In this document: piece by piece, positions 16,672 through 26,194 of the stretch
Layout: each line of letters opens with the position of its first letter
How positions within the stretch are numbered: the first letter of the stretch is position 1
Assembly: GCA_904393835.1 (NCBI GenBank)
Contig: CAJFNC010000007.1
Coordinates: forward strand, 1-64,000
Direction: 5' to 3'
Length of the DNA: 64,000 bases
Source of the DNA: an uncultured Ruminococcus sp.
GTDB lineage: Bacteria > Bacillota > Clostridia > Oscillospirales > Acutalibacteraceae
Notes under the pieces: generated by a model
What the model was told of the DNA's origin: nothing
The model's database searches: none
The model's input: the letters and a program-made list of their open reading frames with translations, nothing else
Translations under genes and position numbers: made by a program

Positions 16672-18912
16672 TTATATTAATGACAGTTGTTCATCTTTTA
16701 AATCTTCATTAACAGGCAATGCCCCGAGTGCAGGGAGCGTTCTGGTTCTGTACCGCTGAGGTTTTGCCAAATCACCTTCGTGATATTCCGAAATTTCAAA
16801 CAATCGATGTCCTTTTTTGAGCTTCATAACAGCAACACCTTGGGTAGAACGTGTTGTTTTCAATGAAATTGCTCCTGTGTGCACAAGCAACATCCTTTCG
16901 GACGTGGCTTTTAATAAAACTTCTTTATCCTCGTTGATAAATACCATGCCGCATAGAGGAGATTTATCAGAATAAGCGCCTGTGAGTTTTTTCCTGTTTG
17001 TCTTTGTGGCATAAGCTTCAATAGGGACTTTGGCAAGTTTGCCGTTTTCAAAGGCAAATACCAACATTCCTTTGTAATCCTTGGTCACAACCATTTTAAC
17101 GGCATTTTCGCCTTCGTCCATAGAAAGTTTTGCCGCAACATAGTCGCCGAGCACGCTTGCTTTTGTATCGGAAAAATCTGATGCTTTTGCCTTATACACC
17201 TGACATTTATCGGTGAAGAACAATAAATCACAGTTATTTGAGCCCTCAATTTGCTGAGTAATTTCATCTCCGTCCTTTAGTTTCTGTCCCCCGCTCATTC
17301 TAAGCGACTGAGGGGTTATTTTTTTAAAATATCCCTCTTTGGTAAAGAAAAATGTTACGGGATAATCCGGGATTTCTTCAATTTCTTCCACATAGTTTGT
17401 TTCGTCATTGTAAATAATTATGCTCTTACGTGGTTGACCGTGTTTTTGAGCAATTTCTTTAAGCTCTTTCACAATGATTGATTTAACCTTAGATTTACTT
17501 TTTAAAATCCCGTCAAGCTCAGCTATTTCCTTTTCAAGATTATCTATATCGGTTGTACGTTTTAAAATATACTCGCGGTTGAGGTGTCTGAGTTTAATCT
17601 CCGCAACATATTCAGCCTGAATTTGATCAATACCGAATCCTATCATCAAATTCGGCACAACTTCAGATTCTTCATCGGTCTCTCTGATGATTTTAATCGC
17701 CTTATCAATATCAAGCAAAATCTTTGCAAGGCCTTCAAGAAGATGAAGTTTTTCAGCCTTTTTGTTGCGATCAAAATATGTTCTGCGTCGTACACACTCA
17801 ATTCGGAAAGCAATCCACTCTTCAAGTAATTCTCTTACACCGAGAACTCTGGGAACTCCGCCGATTAAAACATTAAAATTACAGGAGTAAGAGTCCTCAA
17901 GCGTAGTAAATCTAAACAGTTTTGCCATAAGTTTGTCGGGATCGGTTCCGCGCTTTAAATCTATTGTAATTTTAAGACCGTCAATACCCGTTTCATCTCG
18001 TATATCTGAGATTTCCTTAACTTTTCCCTGCTTTACAAGATCAATAATTTTTTCAATAATAACTTCGCAGGTGGTTGTGCTTGGAATTGAAAGCACATCA
18101 ATACAGTTTGCAGATTTATCATATTCGTATTTTGCGCGCAGCTTTATACTGCCTCTGCCGGTTTTGTAAACCTGATCAATTACCTTTTCATCATATATAA
18201 TCTGACATCCGCCTATAAAATCAGGCGCAGGGAGCGTTGATTTTATATCGTGATCCGGATCTTTGATTAAAGCGGCGGTAGTTTCACAAATTTCCTTAAG
18301 GTTAAAAGAGCAAATATTCGACGCCATACCTACGGCTATACCGGTATTTGCATTTACAAGTACAGACGGAAACGCAACTGGTAAAAGCGACGGTTCTTTC
18401 ATGGTATTGTCGTAGTTATCGACAAAATCTACCGTATCTTTATCAATATCTCTGAAAATTTCCGCACATATAGGCGCAAGTTTTGCCTCTGTATATCTTG
18501 ATGCCGCCCAGGCCATGTCACGGCTGTAAAATTTACCGAAGTTACCCTTTGAATCTACATACGGATGAAGCAATGCCTCATAGCCTCTTGACAGTCGTAC
18601 CATTGTATCATAGATGGCGGAATCACCATGAGGATTGAGCTTCATGGTGGCGCCTACGATATTTGCAGACTTTGTTCTGGCACCTGTAAGTAAACCCATT
18701 TTATACATTGTATAGAGCAATTTTCTATGCGACGGCTTAAATCCGTCAATTTCGGGAATTGCGCGCGATAAAATTACGCTCATTGCGTACGGCATATAGT
18801 TTTCTCTGATTGTAGCAACAATAGGCTGCTCAACTATATCGCCTGCACCGTTTATGACTCCGTGTGTTTTTGGTTCAGAGGAATTTTTTGATGATTTTTT
18901 TCTTGAAGCCAC
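16672..18912 (-). CDS. Divergent type IIA topoisomerase A subunit (ParC/GyrA-like)
   Basis: A 746-residue DNA breakage-reunion subunit. The catalytic tyrosine is Y140 with R139 before it (SRYTEAKL), and the quinolone-region helix reads LNPHGDSAIYDTMVRL, with Asn for the common His. The usual loop FGSIDGDPAAAMRYTE is replaced by FGKFYSRDMAWAASRYTE. After about residue 490 there are repeats of beta-pinwheel type (TKEGYFKKITPQSL, GKLAKVPIEAY, RMLLVHTGAISLK), so a C-terminal wrapping domain is present although the GyrA box QRRGGKG is not seen. The start is GTG behind GGAGGAAAG. It follows the B subunit by 15 bases. The window cannot tell whether gyrA/gyrB exist elsewhere. Confidence 0.85.
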   Translation of the reverse strand: MASRKKSSKNSSEPKTHGVINGAGDIVEQPIVATIRENYMPYAMSVILSRAIPEIDGFKPSHRKLLYTMYKMGLLTGARTKSANIVGATMKLNPHGDSAIYDTMVRLSRGYEALLHPYVDSKGNFGKFYSRDMAWAASRYTEAKLAPICAEIFRDIDKDTVDFVDNYDNTMKEPSLLPVAFPSVLVNANTGIAVGMASNICSFNLKEICETTAALIKDPDHDIKSTLPAPDFIGGCQIIYDEKVIDQVYKTGRGSIKLRAKYEYDKSANCIDVLSIPSTTTCEVIIEKIIDLVKQGKVKEISDIRDETGIDGLKITIDLKRGTDPDKLMAKLFRFTTLEDSYSCNFNVLIGGVPRVLGVRELLEEWIAFRIECVRRRTYFDRNKKAEKLHLLEGLAKILLDIDKAIKIIRETDEESEVVPNLMIGFGIDQIQAEYVAEIKLRHLNREYILKRTTDIDNLEKEIAELDGILKSKSKVKSIIVKELKEIAQKHGQPRKSIIIYNDETNYVEEIEEIPDYPVTFFFTKEGYFKKITPQSLRMSGGQKLKDGDEITQQIEGSNNCDLLFFTDKCQVYKAKASDFSDTKASVLGDYVAAKLSMDEGENAVKMVVTKDYKGMLVFAFENGKLAKVPIEAYATKTNRKKLTGAYSDKSPLCGMVFINEDKEVLLKATSERMLLVHTGAISLKTTRSTQGVAVMKLKKGHRLFEISEYHEGDLAKPQRYRTRTLPALGALPVNEDLKDEQLSLI

Positions 18913-18927
18913 TTATCTTTCCTCCAA

Positions 18928-20913
18928 TCAGCTTACATCAAGATTTTCTGTATATTCATTGCCGTGCTCAACGATGTATTCTTTTCTTCCCTGAAGATTG
19001 TCACCGAGAAGTATGTCAAAAATTTCAGCGGTTTTAGATGCATCGTCAGGCATAACCTTAATAAGACGGCGTGTATTCGGGTTCATTGTGGTGAGGTTCA
19101 TCATATCGGGTTCGTTTTCACCCAAGCCTTTGCTTCGCTGTACGGTAAACTTTTCTTTACCTATCTCGGCAATAAACTTATCTTTTTCACTCTCGTCATA
19201 AGCAAAATAAACGTTATTTTTCGAGGTTATTTCATAGAGCGGAGATTCGGCAATAAATACCTTTCCCTCTTTGATAAGCGTGGGGGTCAAACGGTAAAGC
19301 ATTGTCAAAAGAAGCGTTCTGATCTGAAAACCGTCAACATCGGCATCGGTACACAATATGACTTTATTCCAACGCAGGGCGTTCATATCAAAACTCGAAA
19401 GATTTTTGTTCGCTTTCGACTTGACTTCAACCCCGCAGCCGAGGACTTTTAGTAGGTCTGTAATAATTTCGCTCTTAAAGATTTTATCGTAATCCGCTTT
19501 GAGGCAGTTAAGAATTTTACCTCTTATCGGCATAATTGCCTGAAAATCCGGATTTCTTGCCTGTTTGCATGCGCCCAATGCAGAGTCACCCTCCACTATG
19601 AACAGCTCTCGCTCGGATACATCCTTACTTCTGCAATCTACAAATTTTGCAACACGGTTGGTAATATCCAGATTGCCGGAAAGCTTTTTCTTAATGTTAA
19701 GACGTGTTTTCTCAGCGTTCTCTCTGCTTCGTTTATTTACCAGCACTTGTTCGGCTATTTTTTCAGCCTCAAGGGGATTTTCTATAAAATAAACTTCAAG
19801 ACTTTGACGCAGAAAAGCAGTCATGGCATCCTGGATACCCTTGTTAGTGACTGCCTTTTTGGTTTGATTTTCATATGATGAAACGCTTGAAAACGATGAA
19901 ATCACGCAAACAAGGCTGTCCTCTACATCATCATATTTGATTTTTCCCTCGGTTTTGTTGTATTTGTTGTTTTGCTTTAAGTAATTATCAATCTGATATA
20001 CAAACGCGTTTCTTACCGCTTTGTCGGGCGCGCCTCCGTGTTCAAGCCAGCTTGAGTTGTGGTAATACTCAGTGGTATGAACCTTATTTGAAAAAGCAAC
20101 CGCCACATTGATTTTGCATTTATATTCGGGTTTGTCGTCACGATCACGGGTTTTGCATTCTGTTTCCCAGTGCTGAATTGATGTAAGGGCGTCATCGCCG
20201 ACAATTTCAGCTACGTGATCAACTATTCCGTTTGCATAGTTAAATGTAGTTGTATCAAATGACTTGCCGTTCTGATTTCTGAATACAAATTCCACACCGG
20301 CGTTAACAATTGCCTGGCGCTTCATTATATCAATAAAGTACTCGGGGCTGATGTCAATATCGGTAAAAACTTCGAGGTCGGGCTTCCACTTGATTTTTGT
20401 GCCTGTATCTTTTTTGGAGTATGGTTCCTTTTTGAGTCCGCCTACATTCTCACCTTTCTCAAAGTGAAGCATATAGCGGTATCCGTCACGGCGTATATCT
20501 ACATCCATATATTCAGAACTGTACTGTGTGGAACAAAGTCCCAGTCCGTTCATACCGAGCGAAAATTCATAGCTTTCGCCCTCGTTGTTATTGTATTTAC
20601 CGCCTGCATACATCTCACAAAAGACAAGCTCCCAGTTGTATTTTTCCTCATTTTTGTTATAGTCAACAGGGATGCCTCTGCCGTGATCCTCTACTTCGAT
20701 TGAACCGTCTGAATACCTGGTTACGGTAATTTGCTTTCCGTAGCCTTCCCTTGCTTCGTCTATTGAGTTTGACAAAATTTCAAATACTGAATGCTGACAA
20801 CCGTCGATACCGTCCGAGCCGAAAATTACCGCCGGTCTTTTTCTGACACGGTCGGCGCCTTTCAGCGTAGTGATACTGGAGTTATCATATTCGTTAGTTT
20901 TCTTCCTTGCCAT
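18928..20913 (-). CDS. Divergent type IIA topoisomerase B subunit (ParE/GyrB-like)
   Basis: A 661-residue ATPase and Toprim subunit. GHKL motifs: VFEILSNSIDEA (catalytic Glu E45, Mg-binding N49) and VEDHGRGIPV; the P-loop-like GLHGVG is here GMNGLG. Toprim motifs: FIVEGDSALGACKQ (usual EGDSAGG), PIRGKILNCLKA and TDADVDGFQIRTLLLTML (usual DGAHI). QRSKGLGENEPDMM stands for QRFKGLGEMN. Essential residues are kept but nearly every motif deviates, so this is a separate lineage from housekeeping GyrB/ParE. AAGGAAGAGTGAA precedes the ATG. It lies 12 bases after uvrB and may share its SOS promoter. Confidence 0.85.
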   Translation of the reverse strand: MARKKTNEYDNSSITTLKGADRVRKRPAVIFGSDGIDGCQHSVFEILSNSIDEAREGYGKQITVTRYSDGSIEVEDHGRGIPVDYNKNEEKYNWELVFCEMYAGGKYNNNEGESYEFSLGMNGLGLCSTQYSSEYMDVDIRRDGYRYMLHFEKGENVGGLKKEPYSKKDTGTKIKWKPDLEVFTDIDISPEYFIDIMKRQAIVNAGVEFVFRNQNGKSFDTTTFNYANGIVDHVAEIVGDDALTSIQHWETECKTRDRDDKPEYKCKINVAVAFSNKVHTTEYYHNSSWLEHGGAPDKAVRNAFVYQIDNYLKQNNKYNKTEGKIKYDDVEDSLVCVISSFSSVSSYENQTKKAVTNKGIQDAMTAFLRQSLEVYFIENPLEAEKIAEQVLVNKRSRENAEKTRLNIKKKLSGNLDITNRVAKFVDCRSKDVSERELFIVEGDSALGACKQARNPDFQAIMPIRGKILNCLKADYDKIFKSEIITDLLKVLGCGVEVKSKANKNLSSFDMNALRWNKVILCTDADVDGFQIRTLLLTMLYRLTPTLIKEGKVFIAESPLYEITSKNNVYFAYDESEKDKFIAEIGKEKFTVQRSKGLGENEPDMMNLTTMNPNTRRLIKVMPDDASKTAEIFDILLGDNLQGRKEYIVEHGNEYTENLDVS

Positions 20914-20925
20914 TTCACTCTTCCT

Positions 20926-22887
20926 TTATTTTTTATCACCGCGAAGCTTTTTGATTTTGTCACGCAAGTATGCAGCGTGTTCAAATTCAAGCAGCTTTGC
21001 GGCGGCTTTCATCTCTTTTGTAAGGCTTTCGATAAGCTGCTGCTTTTGAGCCTTTGTGAGCTTCTTTGTGTTTTTAAACTCACTGTCGGCGTGTGTGGAA
21101 ATTTCGAGCACATCGCTGACCTTTTTGACAATTGTCTTTGGAATAATTCCGTGTTCCTTATTGTATTTATCCTGAATTTCTCTGCGTCGCTGAGTTTCGG
21201 TTATTGCAACCCGCATTGAGTCGGTTACGCTGTCTGCATACATTATAACCATACCCTCGCTGTTTCGCGCGGCACGTCCGGTTATCTGAATAAGCGAACG
21301 TGTGCTTCGCAAAAATCCTTCCTTATCGGCATCGAGAACCGCTACGAGCGACACTTCCGGAATGTCAAGACCTTCTCTTAAAAGGTTTATTCCGACAAGC
21401 ACATCAAACTCGCCGAGTCGCAAATCACGCACAATTTCCATACGCTCCACAGTATCAATGTCGTGGTGCATATATCTGACTTTTATACCCATAGTTTCAA
21501 GATAAGCTGTCAAATCCTCAGCCATTTTCTTTGTGAGCGTGGTTACAAGCGTGCGTTGTTTTTTTGCTGTTCTTATATTGATTTCCGATACAAGGTCATC
21601 AAGCTGACCTTCTGTGGGTCTTACAGAAATTTCAGGGTCTAACAAACCTGTGGGTCTGATAATTTGTTCGGCAACAACCTTGCTCTTTTCCAGCTCAAGG
21701 TCACCCGGTGTCGCGCTAACAAATACAACCTGATTTATTCTTTCGTAAAATTCATCAAAATTAAGAGGTCGGTTATCATATGCTGACGGAAGTCGGAATC
21801 CGTAGTCAACAAGACTCTTTTTCCTTGCATGGTCGCCCGCATACATTCCTCTTACCTGAGGCAGAGTTACATGGGATTCGTCAATAAACAGCAGATAATC
21901 ATCCGGGAAATAGTCAAGCAAGGTAAACGGAGCTGAACCGGGTTTTCTGCCCGATAAAATTCTTGAATAGTTCTCAATACCCGTGCAAAAACCGATTTCC
22001 TGGAGCATTTCCATATCATAGTGAGTTCTTTGCTCCAATCTTTGCGCCTCAAGCAATTTTCCGTTCTCTCTGAAATATTCCAGTCGTTCCTGCAATTCAC
22101 GCTCAATTTCCGCAAGCGCAACTTTCATTTTATCTTTGGATACAATATAGTGCGACGCAGGATATATTGCCGCGTGTTTTAGAAGTGCTTTGAGCTCGCC
22201 TGTCAAAGGATTTATCTCGGAAATTCTGTCTATCTCATCGCCGAAAAATTCAACCCTGATAATTGAATCATTTGAAGCGGCGGGGAAAATTTCAACCACG
22301 TCGCCGCGAACACGAAACTTATTTCTTATGAAATTAACGTCGTTTCTCTCATACTGCAATTCAACAAGCTTTTTAACTAAATCATCACGGTTTTTTTGCA
22401 TACCGGGGCGCAGAGAAATTACCATATTGCGGTAATCAATCGGGTCGCCCAAGCTGTAAATGCAGGAAACTGACGCAACAATAATTACGTCACGGCGCTC
22501 TGACAATGCCAGAGTGGCGCTGTGACGAAGTTTATCTATTTCATCATTTATTGAACTGTCTTTTTCTATATAGGTGTCAGTTTGAGCAACATATGCTTCG
22601 GGCTGATAGTAGTCGTAATAAGATACAAAATATTCTACCGCGTTGTCAGGGAAAAATTCCTTAAACTCGCTGCAAAGCTGTGCGGCAAGAGTTTTGTTGT
22701 GTGCCAAAACAAGCGTTGGTCTTTGAACACGTTCAATGACGTTTGCCATTGTAAATGTTTTACCCGAGCCTGTTACGCCAAGCAAAGTTTGTTCCTTGTT
22801 ACCGTTGTTTATACTGTCAACAAGCTTGTCTATTGTCTGCGGTTGATCACCTGTCGGTTTGTATTTAGAATGTATTTTAAACTCCAT
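20926..22887 (-). CDS. uvrB: Excinuclease ABC subunit B
   Basis: The damage-verifying helicase-like subunit of nucleotide excision repair, 653 residues as usual. Seen: Walker [16 protein letters not shown], the beta-hairpin [11 protein letters not shown] region, [31 protein letters not shown] (motif VI) and a C-terminal UVR domain (about 615-653) with [19 protein letters not shown], which contacts UvrC. uvrA, usually next to it, is not in the window; a topoisomerase pair follows instead. It is read from the promoter with SOS-like sequence at 22916-22960. Confidence 0.98.
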   Translation of the reverse strand: MEFKIHSKYKPTGDQPQTIDKLVDSINNGNKEQTLLGVTGSGKTFTMANVIERVQRPTLVLAHNKTLAAQLCSEFKEFFPDNAVEYFVSYYDYYQPEAYVAQTDTYIEKDSSINDEIDKLRHSATLALSERRDVIIVASVSCIYSLGDPIDYRNMVISLRPGMQKNRDDLVKKLVELQYERNDVNFIRNKFRVRGDVVEIFPAASNDSIIRVEFFGDEIDRISEINPLTGELKALLKHAAIYPASHYIVSKDKMKVALAEIERELQERLEYFRENGKLLEAQRLEQRTHYDMEMLQEIGFCTGIENYSRILSGRKPGSAPFTLLDYFPDDYLLFIDESHVTLPQVRGMYAGDHARKKSLVDYGFRLPSAYDNRPLNFDEFYERINQVVFVSATPGDLELEKSKVVAEQIIRPTGLLDPEISVRPTEGQLDDLVSEINIRTAKKQRTLVTTLTKKMAEDLTAYLETMGIKVRYMHHDIDTVERMEIVRDLRLGEFDVLVGINLLREGLDIPEVSLVAVLDADKEGFLRSTRSLIQITGRAARNSEGMVIMYADSVTDSMRVAITETQRRREIQDKYNKEHGIIPKTIVKKVSDVLEISTHADSEFKNTKKLTKAQKQQLIESLTKEMKAAAKLLEFEHAAYLRDKIKKLRGDKK

Positions 22888-22915
22888 AATATCTGCTCAC
22901 TTAACAAAAAATTAT

Positions 22916-22960
22916 CGAACGTTTGTTTTAAATTATAGAACATCTATGTTTATTTGTCAA
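22916..22960 (-). promoter_or_regulatory. uvrB promoter with LexA (SOS) box
   Basis: Leftward TTGACA-N17-TATAAT, both hexamers perfect. Just after the -10, AAAACAAACGTTCG matches the Firmicute LexA box CGAACATATGTTCG at 10 of 14 positions. The spacer holds AAACATAGATGTTC, also dyad-like but with six instead of four central bases. Confidence 0.65.
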
Positions 22961-22999
22961 CAAAACTAAAATACAGACAAACAATAAACAAATTTGTTG

Positions 23000-23707
23000 C
23001 TATTCATCGCAATAAAATATATTGCCTGCCATTCCGCTTTCACGCAGAGAAACATAGTCCTCGTCGGTAACTATGTAGTGATCAATAAGCTCTACTCCGA
23101 CCGACTGCAGAACTTCCAGTAATTTCCGCGTTGTTTCAAGGTCGTTGCTCGAAGGAAGCGCAGTTCCGCTTGGATGATTGTGTGCCAGAAACGCGGTTTT
23201 TGCGTTGTGACGCAAAGCTAAATCCACTATTTTGCGTATTGGCATATCTGTTGAGTTTAGCGAGCCCTTGGAAATTATATTAAAATATATCATCTTTCCC
23301 TTTGCGTCGCCCAACATAAGAGCAACCGCTTCGCTTGTTCTGCCGATAAACTTTGCTTTGAATATTTCGCCGAGCTTGTCAAGGTCGATTACATTGTCAT
23401 ATGACATTTTTGATTCACTGTAAAGTCTTGCCATTTCGGGAAGCAGCTTTAAAAATATTGCTGCCGACTCCGACAGACCGAATTCATTCTGAAGTTCGTC
23501 TATCGGAGCGTCGCACACGCCGGCTATAGTGAGATATTTATCTATTAATCGGTGTGCAAGAGGGTTTGTATCCTTTCGCGGAATGGCATAGAACAAATAC
23601 AACTCTAAAGCCTCATGAGGTTCAAATACATCAAGCCCGTTTTCTATAAACTTTTTCTTTAGTCTTTGTCTGTGACCCGTATGTTCGTGACCGTTTGATG
23701 AAGCCAT
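23000..23707 (-). CDS. radC: RadC family JAMM-domain protein
   Basis: A 235-residue protein with a helix-hairpin-helix-like N-terminal half and a C-terminal MPN+/JAMM domain. The metal motif is complete: a Glu earlier in the domain and AFLAHNHPSGTALPSSNDLE (H-x-H-x7-S-x2-D type). RadC was named as a repair protein but its biochemical job is not settled. AGGTGATAAATT precedes the ATG. It lies between pyrE and uvrB and is read in the same direction; the uvrB promoter lies between. Confidence 0.9.
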   Translation of the reverse strand: MASSNGHEHTGHRQRLKKKFIENGLDVFEPHEALELYLFYAIPRKDTNPLAHRLIDKYLTIAGVCDAPIDELQNEFGLSESAAIFLKLLPEMARLYSESKMSYDNVIDLDKLGEIFKAKFIGRTSEAVALMLGDAKGKMIYFNIISKGSLNSTDMPIRKIVDLALRHNAKTAFLAHNHPSGTALPSSNDLETTRKLLEVLQSVGVELIDHYIVTDEDYVSLRESGMAGNIFYCDE

Positions 23708-23729
23708 AATTTATCACCTGTGCAGTTGA

Positions 23730-24404
23730 TTATTTTACTCCGTACTGCTCGTAATATGCATCAATAGCAGCCTTTAATTTGTCGTCAATTACAACCTTGC
23801 CGTTGTATTCTTTATTATAAAGATGCTCTACAACTTCAGCCATTGTTACGATAGCCGTTGTTTTGAGACCGTATTTTTCTTCAATTTCACAAAGAGCGCT
23901 CTTATCGCCCTGACCTCTTTCCATACGGTCAACCGAAACTACAAGACCTATCGGATTTACATCACCCTGTGCTTTGATAATCGGCAAGGTTTCTTCAATT
24001 GAAGTGCCTGCGGTTGTAACGTCTTCAATGATTACTACCTTATCGCCGTCATTTATTGGGCTACCGAGCAAAATACCCTTGTCGCCGTGATCCTTTACCT
24101 CTTTTCTGTTTGAGCAATAGCGGATATCTTTTCCGTATTTTTCGCTGATTGCAATTGTTGCCGCAACCGAAAGCGGAATACCTTTATAAGCAGGTCCGAA
24201 AAGAACGTCGAAATCAAAGCCGAAAGTCTTGTTGATGGCTTCGGCGTAGTACTGACCAAGCTTTCTGAGCTGAGCACCTGTTCTGTAAAAGCCTGTATTT
24301 ACAAAAAACGGCGTATTTCTGCCGCTCTTTGTAACGAAATCACCGAATTTAAGCACCTGGCAGTCAACCATAAATTCAATAAACTCTTTTTTATAATTTT
24401 CCAT
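23730..24404 (-). CDS. pyrE: Orotate phosphoribosyltransferase
   Basis: Joins orotate to PRPP to give OMP in pyrimidine synthesis. The 224 residues contain the PRPP-binding signature VVIIEDVTTAGTSIEE and the early block KSGRNTPFFVNTGFY, with LFGPAYKGIPLSVA. AGGAGGCCATGTT precedes the start. No other pyr gene is nearby and no PyrR-type attenuator is seen in the leader. radC follows after 22 bases. Confidence 0.96.
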   Translation of the reverse strand: MENYKKEFIEFMVDCQVLKFGDFVTKSGRNTPFFVNTGFYRTGAQLRKLGQYYAEAINKTFGFDFDVLFGPAYKGIPLSVAATIAISEKYGKDIRYCSNRKEVKDHGDKGILLGSPINDGDKVVIIEDVTTAGTSIEETLPIIKAQGDVNPIGLVVSVDRMERGQGDKSALCEIEEKYGLKTTAIVTMAEVVEHLYNKEYNGKVVIDDKLKAAIDAYYEQYGVK

Positions 24405-24446
24405 AACATGGCCTCCTAGTAAGAATTACATAATTTGACATAATAA

Positions 24447-24475
24447 ATTTTAACACAATATCTTGTTTTTGTAAA
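24447..24475 (-). promoter_or_regulatory. Promoter of pyrE
   Basis: Leftward TTTACA-N17-TAAAAT with TGT before the -10 element (extended -10), about 45 bases before the start codon. Confidence 0.5.
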
Positions 24476-24570
24476 TGTAAATTACAGTTATGTAATCAAT
24501 ATGTTGTTTTTTGAGCTTTGTTCCTACCGGATTTTAAATAATTGGAAATAAATTTTCAAAAAATTTACTA

Positions 24571-24624
24571 TTGACACACAAGAACATATGTTCTATAATT
24601 TACTTATAATAAAACATATGTTCG
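24571..24624 (+). promoter_or_regulatory. SOS promoter of the Y-family polymerase: two LexA boxes
   Basis: TTGACA at 24571, 17-base spacer, TATAAT at 24594. The spacer contains GAACATATGTTC (24582-24593), the core of the Bacillus-type LexA box. A second copy, AAACATATGTTCG (24612-24624), lies between promoter and start codon with one mismatch in the core. LexA bound to the first would cover both promoter elements. Confidence 0.85.
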
Positions 24625-24634
24625 AGATGATTTT

Positions 24635-25909
24635 ATGAATATTGCGAATACCGTTGATAAAAACAAATATAAAAAAGACAGAGTTATTCTGCACAGCGAC
24701 TGTAACGGATTTTATGCAAGCGTAGAGTGTCTGCATCATCCGGAAATAAGAAACAAACCGGTTGCAGTGAGCGGTGACGCCGAAAACAGGCACGGCATAA
24801 TTTTAGCAAAAAATGAAATCGCCAAAAAATTCGGTATAAAAACAGGTGAAGTGATTTGGCAGGCAAAGCTTAAGTGCCCGGATTTGATAACGATTCCTCC
24901 GCATTTTGATTTATATAAAAGATTCTCTAAAATGGCAAGGAGGATATACAGCGATTATACAGACAAAATTGAGCCGTTTGGCCTTGATGAAGCGTGGCTT
25001 GATGTAACGGATAATATAGGCGGCGACGGATATACTATTGCAAAAGAAATTAATCAAAGGATTAAATATGAACTCGGAATCACGGTAAGCATAGGAGTGA
25101 GCTTTAATAAAATTTTTGCAAAATTCGGCAGTGATTATAAAAAGCCCGACGCAATAACCGTAATTGACAGAAGTAATTTTAAGGATATAGTTTGGCCTGC
25201 TCCCGCTCAGGATCTGCTGTATGTCGGTCGTGCCACAAAAAGGAAACTGAATAATATCGGTATATACACAATCGGCGATATTGCAAACACATCAATTGAT
25301 GTGCTGCATAATCAGCTCGGTAAATGGGGATACCTTATATACGGCTTTGCAAACGGATTTGATTCTTCACCCGTTGCACATATGAATTCTCAATCAGAGG
25401 TAAAGTCCATAGGCAATTCTACCACTACGCCGATTGATATGAAAACATATGATGATGTAAAGGTTGTAATGTATGTGTTGTGCGACAGCGTTTGCCGACG
25501 TATGCGCGAAAAAGGATTTATGGCAAAAGCCGTTGAAATCAGCCTTCGGGACAATAAACTCAATACATTTTCCCGTCAACACAGCTTAAGCGCTTATACG
25601 AATCTTACTTCAGATATCAGAAAAGCCGCTCTGAATCTTGTAAAACAGAATTACAGATTCAATAAGCCGCTGAGAAGCATCGGCGTTGCCGTAATGGATT
25701 TTATACATGACGACATTCCGAGACAATTGAATATTTTTGAGGATGAAAATCGTCAGATACAAAATGAAGTGCTCGACAAAACCGTTGATATTCTGAAAAA
25801 AAGATTTGGTAACTATATTGTGTGCCCTGCCGTTTTACTCGGAAACAAAAAACTGTCCGCTTTCAACCCAAAGGATGACCACACGGTACACCCTGTCAGT
25901 TATCTTTAA
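24635..25909 (+). CDS. SOS-induced Y-family DNA polymerase (DinB/UmuC-like)
   Basis: A 424-residue translesion polymerase. Metal-binding acids are kept: D22 in HSDCNGFYASVE and D118/E119 in FGLDEAWLDVT, where the usual SIDEAYLD is changed to GLDEAW. Thumb and little-finger regions follow (VGRATKRKLNNIGIYTIGD is the helix-hairpin-helix). QLNIFEDE near residue 370 is a clean sliding-clamp binding motif. The beginning and the Trp place it in the clostridial DinB/UmuC group rather than E. coli Pol IV proper. It is driven by two LexA boxes and followed by a small gene 12 bases downstream. Confidence 0.9.
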   Translation: MNIANTVDKNKYKKDRVILHSDCNGFYASVECLHHPEIRNKPVAVSGDAENRHGIILAKNEIAKKFGIKTGEVIWQAKLKCPDLITIPPHFDLYKRFSKMARRIYSDYTDKIEPFGLDEAWLDVTDNIGGDGYTIAKEINQRIKYELGITVSIGVSFNKIFAKFGSDYKKPDAITVIDRSNFKDIVWPAPAQDLLYVGRATKRKLNNIGIYTIGDIANTSIDVLHNQLGKWGYLIYGFANGFDSSPVAHMNSQSEVKSIGNSTTTPIDMKTYDDVKVVMYVLCDSVCRRMREKGFMAKAVEISLRDNKLNTFSRQHSLSAYTNLTSDIRKAALNLVKQNYRFNKPLRSIGVAVMDFIHDDIPRQLNIFEDENRQIQNEVLDKTVDILKKRFGNYIVCPAVLLGNKKLSAFNPKDDHTVHPVSYL

Positions 25910-25921
25910 GGAGTGATATTG

Positions 25922-26161
25922 ATGAAAAAATACGTTAAGGTTAACGCTACTTTCGATTGCGACGGCAATTTACTTCCTGTATGTATCTATTGGGACGATA
26001 ACAGAAAATTTGATATAGATAAAATCAAGGATATTCGCTATGCGTCGTCGCTTAAGGCGGGCGGTGCCGGAATACGTTACACCTGTATGATAAAAGGAAT
26101 GGAGCGTTATTTGTTTTTGGAAGATAATCGCTGGTTTGTGGACAGCAAAGAAAAAGAATAA
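25922..26161 (+). CDS. Small conserved protein in the SOS operon
   Basis: Seventy-nine residues, MKKYVKVNATFDCDGNLLPV at the start and RYLFLEDNRWFV near the end. It looks like a small beta-rich soluble domain. I recall similar proteins beside polymerases of this type in other clostridia but know no function. GGAGTGATATTG precedes the ATG at 25922; an ATG at 25913 has no proper site. The 12-base gap and shared promoter tie it to the polymerase, so a role in damage tolerance is a fair guess and no more. Confidence 0.65.
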   Translation: MKKYVKVNATFDCDGNLLPVCIYWDDNRKFDIDKIKDIRYASSLKAGGAGIRYTCMIKGMERYLFLEDNRWFVDSKEKE

Positions 26162-26194
26162 GGAGATATGCTTTGCATATCTCCTTATTCTTTT
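26153..26194. terminator. Bidirectional terminator between converging genes
   Basis: AATAAGGAGATATGC and GCATATCTCCTTATT pair around a three-base loop, flanked by AAAAAG and CTTTTT. It serves the SOS operon on one side and the acyltransferase operon on the other, whose stop lies inside it. Confidence 0.9.

Noticed and set aside
24405..24446. PyrR-type attenuator before pyrE
   Set aside because: The leader is short and no terminator/antiterminator pair or PyrR binding loop is visible.
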